A DNA stretch of 64,000 bases from Sipunculus nudus. Lineage: Eukaryota; Annelida; Sipuncula; Golfingiida; Sipunculidae. The notes under the pieces were generated by a model. The model was given only the letters and a program-made list of their open reading frames with translations, was not told where the DNA came from and searched no databases. The position numbers were made by a program, and so were the translations under genes. The DNA lies in assembly GCA_026874595.1 (NCBI GenBank), contig CM049319.1, forward strand, positions 21,607,722 to 21,671,721. Reading direction: 5' to 3'. This document shows positions 44,300-53,316 of this stretch, in pieces (within the stretch, counting starts at the first letter, position 1; every line of letters starts with the position of its first letter).

Positions 44300-46935
44300 A
44301 ATGCCTTTTGTCAGGTTTGAATCGGCACACCGTACTTAATATCTTAGTTACTGGTATATATTGTATAGTATTTACTGATGAAGTATCAACTTGGGCCCTT
44401 TTTTGGGGGGTGGGGGGGGGCGTACTATGTATGATGTGTGTGTGTTATACCCCTGTTATACACTACAACTTAAGATCTTATATGAAGGGGAGGTGGGGGG
44501 TTGAATTCCGCGTCCCCCAATATTGGACGAAAATGGAAATTTCGTCCCTGATGATGCAGATTTTTTTTTTGCCAGTTTCAGTCCTGTTATGCTTCATCAC
44601 CAATTGTCCTTTCACTGTGAAAAAATGATATCCCTTTATACATGGAGCAATAACAACAGAACAAGGGACTGGATTTTTTTTTATTATTTGCTTTTGAACG
44701 TTATCATGTACAGTAAGCCAGAATCTGCTCATACTGGAAAATAGGGGCCCAAGGACCCTATAAGTTTCCCTGTGATCACATATTTCTAATTTAGGAATAC
44801 TGGAAGAAGGGAGAAATATTATGTTTCATTCATTGGCTAAACGAGGACAGATTTTGAATGGGAAATAAGCATAGTCCCCTGTATTATCAACAGCTTTCAA
44901 TATTTGCACGGCGGCCATGTCAAAATAAGACCTAAACATGATATGTGTGCAGTACAGTTTTGAAGATATAACTGGACTAACATTTCTGAATAAAATCTTG
45001 CCTGATCCTATAACGAACAAATCACGTCCACATCTTAGATGGTAGTCCCTGCATGAATTACGATATATGAACAAAATAACCATGTAAACTAATAGTTTTT
45101 ATAAGTGTGCAAATATAAACTAAACCTTAAAAAAACTAACTTATATTTGACAATACGTCTTAGGACTGTCTCGGCCAGTATTGATGTATCGATACATCGA
45201 TCATTGCAAGATGACCGACCGCATACATGATAAATAATTGCTTGGAAGAAAAATAAAGTAATTTACTGATGGTTTTGTCAGTTTTTTTTTGTCAATTGTT
45301 CTAAAGAACCGATACAAATATAAATATAACCTTTATGATGAGATGATAAAGCACTCAAGACGCAAATTTAACTCTTTTAAGTCGTCTATGAAGATCAGGT
45401 CCTTTTTAATAATATTCCCTGAAAGATTTCTTAAAATAATGGAAAATGGACTAAATTTAGTAATGAGCATATAAACACCATTACAAGAACTGAAGCAAAT
45501 TTTTATTATTTTCTATGAAAGCTAGCAGCATTCCACGTATTTTCAGTTCATTTCAATTCATTTTAATATTGCCACAAGAATATATACATTATACATGATA
45601 TTCATATACATGTAATTGTACCTGTAACAAAGAGGACTAGCTCATGTCCTATCAGTATTAACATTAAATGTAGTAGGTTATATGATGCAAACACAGTGCT
45701 ATGAAAAACTAAAATGACACTTTTCAAAATATAAAGAAAAAATAATAAACACATGATTATAAAAATGAATTTAACTAGAATTAGTATTATTCATAAGTGG
45801 AGGACAAATATTCCTCCAGACGACGCTTACATTTTTATATTGCACAACAAGGATCAATAAAATAATTAAATTTTCTTTAATAATATTGTTCCGAATTTCA
45901 ACCCCTTTAAATTGTAATGTTTTAATGAAGGCTGCAGCTTTACATACTGGCACATGGTAAAAAAAAATCCTTCTTCTTGTTCTGTAATGATGTACATCTA
46001 AGTTTTTGCAAAATAATTAAGATACAATTTTAGGTAACATTTCATAATTAACCCTAGTCCTAATACATAAATAAACAAACACTATAATTGTCGAAATTTT
46101 CCAGTGTTGAAAACCTGAGGGAAATAAACAGATCAGGTGTATTTGAATAACTGAATTATAAAGAGATGAGATGTTACTTCTCTAACGTTAAAATGGATAA
46201 AAAAATCCAACCTCGCATTATATTTATGGTTCCAATAGTCTGTAAAGCAATGATTTATTTTGTGTGTGTAGCCTGAGTATGTTTTCACGGGCGCTGCTTT
46301 GTATTTTGTCAGTTTTGGGCCTTGTACATTTCATAAGAGCAACATGTTTAATTTGTCGATTTCAGACGATGTACATTTCAAGCCAGGTGTCAAAACAAGA
46401 GCTGGGGTTTCAGGCTCGTTTGTTCAGAAACTGACGGTGCAGGAGCCGGAGGGCTGATATATCATATTATGTTAACCTTTTTATTATAAAGTTTCGATAA
46501 AAATCGAAATTTTCTCGAAATAAACTAATTTAAATATCTTGAAAATAAAACATACGCGCTTTTGGAGCTCAAAATTGTTAGATCTTTACTAAAAACAAAA
46601 TGTTAATTTTTAAACCGGAAGGGGGGGGGGGGGGGGCAAAGTTAACGTTAGCGGTGCCTGAGAAACCCACCTTATTTTGGCCTTATCTTTTCTTTTACAT
46701 AAGTCATTAATCCAAAGTAAATTACAATGCTTAGATTGGCAGTTCTGTAGTGACCACAGCCAAGGTGTCTCTCTAACTGGACCTATAAGCTATATATAGT
46801 TTGTTGTATTTGAAAATTAAATTTTATAGACTCCCTGCAGACGCTGATAATTTTAACTAGCCGGACGTATTTATCGCTATATTCAACATAACTTCTTAAT
46901 TTGTTCAAAGTTATAACAAATATTGTTCTATTTAT
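44300..46935. other. Unassigned DNA, 2.6 kb
   Basis: Contains G-runs at 44404-44420 and 46620-46637 and many short frames without family resemblance. The stretch 46318-46380 is a diverged partner of 35885-35955. I see no exon, RNA gene or transposon end that I can defend. Confidence 0.4.
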
Positions 46936-46993
46936 TTATAGGCCATAAGGCCCATGAAGGACTTCTGATGTTGAGCCCAACATAACAATAAAC

Positions 46994-47320
46994 ATGGCCG
47001 TTATTACCAGACGGACCAACTTAGTAAATGTCCAGCTTTGGCCGGTCAACTCTAACCTGAAACGCAATGCTGACACAATACAGGCTGTATGTGAGTTATA
47101 CACACTGGGGCAGGAGGAAAGCTACAACTTTCGTTACAAAAGTAAACTGTGCTCTATGGGCAATCAAACCAGTGTACGGGACAATATAGAACCGGTGCAC
47201 AAAGACCCTGTACAAACCAATCCGGACTGTGCAGTGCGAATCTTATACTATGGACATTACTGTACAGAAGGGGAACATGTATTCAATGACAACAAACATG
47301 CATTATTTGTATTTGTTTAG
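46994..47320 (+). CDS. 108-residue hypothetical protein in the duplicated segment
   Basis: ATG at 46994 follows 'aataaac'; the frame runs 108 codons (MAVITRRTNLVNVQLWPVNS at the start, HALFVFV at the end) with five cysteines in the second half and no signal peptide or known domain. In the right copy (from about 47838) the same region is broken by stops and indels, so either this copy is under some constraint or it simply decayed less. A second open piece (about 47479-47677, KYKYVINMDVTHGISGT) follows an acceptor-like ctctctgcag made from the CT microsatellite, so a two-exon gene is possible. No family recognised. Could be a transposon passenger. Confidence 0.3.
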   Translation: MAVITRRTNLVNVQLWPVNSNLKRNADTIQAVCELYTLGQEESYNFRYKSKLCSMGNQTSVRDNIEPVHKDPVQTNPDCAVRILYYGHYCTEGEHVFNDNKHALFVFV

Positions 47321-47425
47321 TTTTATATGTATGAAAATTTCCTTACATGGCACAAATTAAAAGCATAAAAATATATGCCTCATATTCATGCTATGATTTA
47401 CCACTATGATTTAACACCTAACCCA

Positions 47426-47430
<5 letters not shown>

Positions 47431-47478
<48 letters not shown>
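47431..47478 (+). repeat. (CT)n microsatellite ending in a splice-acceptor-like CAG
   Basis: Twenty-odd CT units run directly into 'gcag' followed by an open frame. The right copy of the duplication has a shorter CT run without the CAG. Confidence 0.9.
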
Positions 47479-47481
<3 letters not shown>

Positions 47482-47790
47482 GCTTAAGTTGACCTCCAAG
47501 TATAAATATGTTATTAACATGGATGTTACGCATGGAATTTCTGGTACTATCTTAACTGAACAATTTATTTGTGGAAACTTGGGACCCGTGAGCAAGGAAC
47601 CTACCGGGATCCATGTCAGGGATTTAGATAGTTTTGTTATCTGCAAGATGTTACCCAACAGGGTTGTTGGGATTTAGGGAGAATACTTTAATGTTTGTTA
47701 GGGATAGGGAGAGAGGTTTAAAGGTTTGGTATTATTCGGGGGGTGGTAATATTATATGTGTAATAGCTTTGATCTCATATGAGTTACATT

Positions 47791-48260
47791 GAGCCATACC
47801 ATGAAGGACTCTGATGTTCAGCCCAACACGTGCCAATAAACATGGCCGTTATTACCAGACGGACCGACTTAGTAAACGTTAAGCTTTGGCCGGTCAACTC
47901 CAACCCGAAACGCAATGCTGACACAATAAAGGCTCTATATGCGAGTTAAACACACTGGGGCAGGAATAAAAAAAAAACAACTGTGGTCTACGGGCAATCA
48001 CACCAGTGTATGGGACAATAGAACCGGTGCACTAAGATCATGTCCAAACCAATGTGCAGTGCGAATCTTACTATGGATACTATAATGTACAGAAGGGGAA
48101 CATTCATTCAATGACCAACAGACGTGCATTATTTGTATTTGTTTAGTTTTATGTGTTTAACATTTCCTTACATGCACTGATTAAAAACATAAAAATATAT
48201 GCCCCATGTGCATTGAATGATTTACCATCATGGTTTAAACGCCCCTCCCCTCCAAACCCA

Positions 48261-48298
<38 letters not shown>

Positions 48299-48461
48299 CT
48301 TTAGGTTAACCTTCAGTTATATATTTGTTATTAGCATGGATGTTTTGCATGGAATTCTTGCACTCTCTTAACTGAACCATTTATTTGTGGAAGCTTGGGA
48401 CCCTTTTGCGGGGAACCTACGGGGAATCATGTCAGGGATTTAGGGAGAATACTTTAATGTT

Positions 48462-48503
<42 letters not shown>

Positions 48504-48535
48504 TTAAAGGTTAAATATTATTCGGGGATGGAACT
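47791..48535 (+). repeat. Tandem segmental duplication, right copy (degenerate)
   Basis: Diverged from the left copy by many substitutions and indels. Its CT run is at 48263-48295, and it has gained a GA run (48470-48501) where the left copy has only 'gagagagg' (about 47711). Confidence 0.85.
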
Positions 48536-48884
48536 TATAGGAGTTATATCAAGCCACACTATATATACAGGGATATTAGGATTATGTTATACATTATGTT
48601 GTTGACATATATTTTATGTTAGAACTGAAGCCTTCAGGGATACTTATTTGACTATATATATGGGCGTACTTAAGAAAGTAAGCGTAGTCATTGTCTCTTT
48701 GAACCGATCAACTCTAGCAACCACAACAGGTATTTCTCATGTTAATGAATTAAATGTTTGAATTATTTATAAGGAGTTGTCTTTCTAGTAATTTCAGGTT
48801 GACGCACCTGTATGACATGTGAGTGAGAGTTAACCACGACCCTCCCCCCCCCCCCCGGCCCTCAAACACACACACACACACAAC
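48536..48884. other. Unassigned DNA with a C-run and CA run
   Basis: AT-rich, then a C-run (48843-48856) and a short (CA)n (48866-48880) that lead into the minisatellite. No gene seen. Confidence 0.5.
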
Positions 48885-50540
48885 AAGTAGTCCGCTGGCT
48901 CACACAGGTTTTCCGCTGGCTCACACAAATGGTACACTGCTTAAGACACAGGTCACTGGACCACACAAAAGTGGTCCTCTGGCTCACACAGGTGGTACAC
49001 TGGTTCATACTGGTCCCTGGCTCACACACAAGTGGTCCACTGGCTTACACAGGTGCTACACAGGTACAAGTGGTCCTGTGGCTAACACAGGGGGTCCACT
49101 GGCTCACCCACAGGTGGTCCATTAGCTCACATAGGTGGTCCACAGGCTCACCCACAGGTGGTCCATAGGCTCACACAGGTGGTCCACTAATTAACCGTCA
49201 GCTGGACCACTGTCTCAACAACAGATGGTACACTGGCTCCAACACAGGTGGTCCACTCGCTTACACAGGTGGTTCACTGGCTCACACAAGTGGCTAAACC
49301 ACAGGTGACCCACTGGCCAACATGGTGACAGACACATGATCCCCGACTGGTAGTCCATTGGCTTACCAACAAGTTTTCAACTAGTTCGCCCAAGGGGATC
49401 TACTGGCTCAAACAGGTGGTCCAATGCCTCACCAATAGGTGGTCCAAAGGCTTACCCACAGGTGTTCCAATGAAAGTTTATTATATGTTAAATCCAACAA
49501 GCAGATAGTCCTCTGGCTCACACACAGGTTGTCTCATGGTGACATACACATGATCCCCGACAGGTGGTCTACTGGCTCACACACAGGTGGTCCACTTGCT
49601 CACCCACAGGTCGTCCACTGCTTCACACACAGGTGGTCCACTGAAAGTTTATTTAACATGTAATATCAGGTTATGAATGCAGTTTCACTAATATTAGTTC
49701 AACAAAAAGGGGGTTCATTAGCTCACACACAGGTTGTACCATTGTGCGATACAAAAAAAAACCCGACAGGGGGCACTGGCTCCCTCACAGGTGGTTCAAT
49801 GGCTCACACACAGGTGGTCAGCTGGCGCACACACAGGTAGTCCACTGGCTCATCCTCAGTTGGTCCACTAAACTTTTATATTTTATTTAGTAAAAAAAAA
49901 CAGGTGGTTCAATGGCTCCTGGACAAGTTGTTCCATGGTGACATACACATGATCCCTGATTAGGGGTCCACTGGCTCACCCACAAATAGTCCACCGGCTC
50001 ATCCATAGGTGGTCCACTGGCTAACCAACTAGTGCCTACTGGCTCACCCACAGGTGATTCACTGCCTCACCTACAGGTGGTCTACTGTCCCACCCACAGG
50101 TGGTTCACTGCCTCTCCCACAGGTGGTCAACTGGCTCACCCGCAGGTGGTTCACTGCCTCACCTACAGGTGGCCTACTGTCTCACCCACAGGTGGTTCAC
50201 TGCCTCACCTACAGGTGGTCAACTGGCTCACCCACAGGTGATTCACTGCCTCACCTACAGGTGGTCTACTGTCTCACCCACAGGTGGTTCACTGCCTCAC
50301 CTACAGGTGGTCTACTGTCTCACCCACAGGTGGTTCACTGTCTCACCTACAGGTGGTCTACTGTCTCACCCACAGGTGGTTCACTGCCTCACCTACAGGT
50401 GGACCACTGGCTCACCCACACGTTATTTATTGGCTCACCAATAGGTTTTTCACTTGCTCACCCATAAGTCGTCCACTGGCGCAGACACAGGAGGTCACCT
50501 AGCTCAGACACAGGTGGTCCACTGGCCCACATGCTAAGTA
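48885..50540. repeat. 23-bp minisatellite, about 60-70 units
   Basis: The unit is close to 'caggtggtccactggctcac' plus 'cca'. In the left part units vary in length and are interrupted by unrelated stretches (for example 49470-49500, 49655-49700). From about 50035 to 50410 units are regular and alternate between 'ctactgtctcaccca' and 'ttcactgcctcaccta' endings, giving a 46-bp higher-order period. Frames of up to 137 codons here (periodic HCLTYRW, SPTGG) result from the repeat and are not genes. Confidence 0.93.
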
Positions 50541-51121
50541 CATATTTGGTCTTTGGTTTACATAAAAGGCGTCTCGCATGAAGCTGTCATTGTTTTATAA
50601 AAGAGAACAAAGAGGGTTTAAATACCTGAACGTGAGTTCAACGGAACTAGGTATCACGGCATATTCATCATCATGTTTACAAAATCATAATATTGCTCAT
50701 ATATAGACTGAGTTTGTTTATAATATCCATGTGTGTTCCAGGCCTATAGGCCCATGCTTTATTTATAAAGATCCAGAATTGGCAGAAAACTATATCATAC
50801 CATGTCGACTTGAAGCTAATATGTAGTTCACAGCGCCACCACCAGATGACGCTAACGTACGTTAAAAGGGTATGAAAATATCGATTCCCTTTTTTTCCAA
50901 CGAATGATCAGACCTGGTTCCCAAATGAAATAAACCACAGACACATTGGTTTTCGTGTTTATTTCCCAGTCGATGTCCAACTGTGATTTACTGTACATAT
51001 TGCAGTAGCTGAGCCCACCTCCTGTGAGATGAATATATATATATGTGTACTTATTTTACAGACACTCACAAACACAAAAGAGGTTGCACACTTGGTTCAG
51101 GGTTTTTTTTTTTTAGGATTA
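50541..51121. other. Unassigned DNA
   Basis: Holds one short phrase ('ggcctataggcccatg', 50739) resembling the 'ggccataaggcccatg' at 46940, possibly a shared repeat edge, and a TA tract at 51030-51045. No gene seen. Confidence 0.4.
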
Positions 51122-51129
51122 CCAGGAAA

Positions 51130-51533
51130 TAGGGCTGAAAGTTCTCGAGTACTCGAGTCCGGGTAATACTTACCGAGTACTCGAGTCCAAAATGTGGACT
51201 CGAGTACTCTTGTATCTTGTATGTACATGCATATATGTATATTAGTGCAAATTTTAGGACAGTCTGTGGGATTATTTATCTATTGTTGTAGCCTGGCGTA
51301 GGGCTCTAAACATATGCTTGTCAAATTACCAGAGGTCTTGTTATGACATATATCTATTCCTTCGTTGCGATAAAGTTAAGCCGTCACTAAGTCAAATTTA
51401 TGCATATTTTCAATTAGTAAACAGATGTTCGTTTTATCTTCACAGCGTTGCCATGGTAACGAGTACTCGAGTCCGAGTCGGGTAATGCCTATCGGGTACT
51501 CGAGTCCAAAATTTTGTACCCGTTTCAGCCCTA
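51130..51533. mobile_element. hAT-type MITE with perfect 8-bp target duplication
   Basis: TIR TAGGGCTGAAA at 51130 and its complement ending at 51533. The flanking 8 bp are identical: ccaggaaa at 51122-51129 and 51534-51541. Subterminal regions carry repeated GAGTACTCGAGTCC-type palindromes on both sides. No coding capacity. The perfect duplication suggests a fairly young insertion. Confidence 0.93.
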
Positions 51534-51688
51534 CCAGGAAAGAATAAAAACAAACAACATGTGCTGCTAGATTTTATTTATTAACAAAGAAAGTTCGTGA
51601 CGTCACACTTGCACCATCAAAACACTTCAAGGACCAGTTTCTGTCCTTGGCTCCATCCTCCCGTCACAAGATGCTGGCACCTGTAACA

Positions 51689-52272
51689 TAAGGGTGGTTT
51701 TTCCATAAGTGCGTAGTCCGTATGCGTAGTCCGTACTCCGTATTGATAGGTGCTCGATAGCTGAACTTTTTCATTTTTGCAAGCCATTTCACTATAATTA
51801 TTGCACATTTGCCAATATTAGCATCAAAAATTAAACAATAAAATTAAAATAATAAAAATTTTAAAAGATCATAATTAGTAATATTTTATGCGCGACAGTG
51901 ATGTTTACGCTTCGATCATCTAAAACATTTTGTCTGTGATAAGAAAGGAAAACAAAATTCAGCCAAATGCCAATATGATTGGTTTCTGGAAAACTGATGT
52001 CAGAAATGACATTCATACCAGTTGAAAATAGATACTGGCATACAGCTTGGCCTGAATGGGTAAACTCTTTGCTAAACCTGAAATCGAACGATGATTGGTA
52101 TGCGCAAAAATCTCTCCCAGCAGCGTGCGGATACGGACTATGCATACGTACTACGCATGCGGATGAATGGAAACGGCCCAGTTAAAAAGTCTACAAAGCG
52201 ATTTTTGCGGACTACGCATACGGACTACGGATACGGACTACGCACTTAAATCATGGAAAACCACCTTTATGG
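51689..52272. mobile_element. MITE with long 'gtagtccgtatgcg' inverted ends
   Basis: The left end 'agggtggtttttccataagt' followed by 'gcgtagtccgtatgcgtag' is matched by the complement of the right end 'aggtggttttccatgattta' with 'agtgcgtagtccgtatccg'. The TIR is about 45 bp with a small gap. It cuts the RAG1-like fragment off on its left. It shares 'tttccat' ends and 'ggatacg/gcgtacg' repeats with the elements at 28297 and 29620. Target duplication perhaps TA. Confidence 0.8.
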
Positions 52273-52279
52273 AAATGCA

Positions 52280-52924
52280 CCTTAATGAGCTTTAAAAAAA
52301 AATGGCAAGATTAATGTCAGCATGTGTACTGTCAAGCATTTTCTCACAGGGATCACCACTTAGAATTGGGACATTTTTTATTCCAACAGCAATTTTGTTC
52401 AGAGCTTTCGCACTCAATTTTTCAGGGTTCATTTTTACATATATAGTTAGCAATGTAATTTGTGTCTTTTTGACTCCGCTCTATATAGTGAGTACCTTTC
52501 TTTTCCTTAGCATCTTCTGTTGTTGCATAACAAAGGGTACACAGATGTTTGCTTCCTGCACCTTGGAGCCCACTCCCAACCCTTTCATACTTCTCATCCT
52601 GCATTGGAGGAAAAAATGTCACCTTATGATACCTGTAAACATTCTCAATCTTAAGAAATTTGTCTTTCAGGGCTTGTTTTTCATTCTCAATTGATACTAA
52701 ATTTACAGTAAATGTTGACTTACAGCTTTCATCAGCAATGCTGACTAAAAGTGGTCGATTAGTTCTTACAGAATTTGGATTCTCTTCAGTAAACAAAACA
52801 ACATCACCAGAAGGTGTAGCTGTTGTACACTGCAAGATCCAAAAGGAGAACCTCAGAACATTATCAGGCATGACTCGGTCTCCTTTTTTCTTTGAACCGA
52901 GGAACATTACCCACTCCATCCCCC
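52280..52924 (-). pseudogene. RAG1L: RAG1-like (RAG1L) transposase core fragment
   Basis: The minus strand from 52924 reads GDRVMPDNVLRFSFWILQ, then EENPNSVRTNRPLLVSIADE, then MQDEKYERVGSGLQGAGSKH directly followed by LCTLCYATTEDAK. These match in order the RAG1 core: the xRFSF strand, the xPNS/KPL segment, the ADES box with the second catalytic Asp, the DEK segment, and the CxxC zinc-binding pair followed by AT. A single-base shift near 52430 leads to NPEKLSAKALNKI and DSTHADINLAIFF, which continue the same alignment. The start is a likely acceptor (ttttctcaacag|G at 52925), so this looks like an internal exon. The first catalytic Asp, the catalytic Glu and the RING part are absent. The left side is cut by a MITE. 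RAG-like transposons are known from deuterostomes and some protostomes; here it is a fossil. Confidence 0.88.
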
Positions 52925-52949
52925 TGTTGAGAAAACTTTGTTGTTTCAT

Positions 52950-53273
52950 AAATAATTATTTAAATATATTTGCAGCTGGGTACCTTAACAGCTTGAGCGA
53001 GGATGAGTTATTTCTTATCTTATTTGGTAAAGCTGTCTCTCTGATAGAGGACACTGAGCACCTTTTATTTATGTATAAATCATCACTGTTTCTAAAAGAT
53101 GTATTGCCAGTAATATGTGAACTATGGCCTCTGAACTGAAGTTTCTGAGCTTAAGTTGAGAACATCCTTCAGGACACTCAGCTTACTGTAAACAAGATGG
53201 TAAATGATGTATGTTGGAGGCGGTCTAGTCGCCACTAGATCGATCTAAAACCCCGAAATATGCCTATAGTCTG
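52950..53273. other. Open but unassigned stretch upstream of the RAG1-like exon
   Basis: Both strands are open across about 52975-53139. On the plus strand an acceptor-like 'atttgcag' (about 52976) is followed by YLNSLSEDELFLILFGKAVS and ends at a TGA after ELWPLN. On the minus strand QFRGHSSHITGNTSFRNSDD is also open. Neither matches RAG1, RAG2 or another family known to me. Confidence 0.3.
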
Positions 53274-53316
53274 TATTACGACCCATAATGTAATTACCGG
53301 CCCTTAATGTAATAAT

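Larger units (their letters stand above)
46936..47790 (+). repeat. Tandem segmental duplication, left copy
   Basis: About 850 bp that is repeated at 47791-48535. Shared landmarks are 'ccatgaaggact', 'acatggccgttattaccaga', a CT microsatellite, 'catggatgtt' and 'aatattatt...gggg'. This copy has the longer CT run (47431-47478) and the intact open frame. Confidence 0.85.

Noticed and set aside
47404-47658. Minus-strand frame through the CT microsatellite (Arg-Glu repeats)
   Set aside because: Artefact of (GA)n translation.
50032-50502. Frames of up to 137 codons in the 23-bp minisatellite
   Set aside because: They are read-throughs of the repeat (69 bp = 23 codons) in several frames at once.
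52302-53139. Plus-strand frames (130 and 159 codons) over the RAG1-like fragment
   Set aside because: The strong RAG1 motif series is on the minus strand; only the 52975-53139 part is left open as a question.
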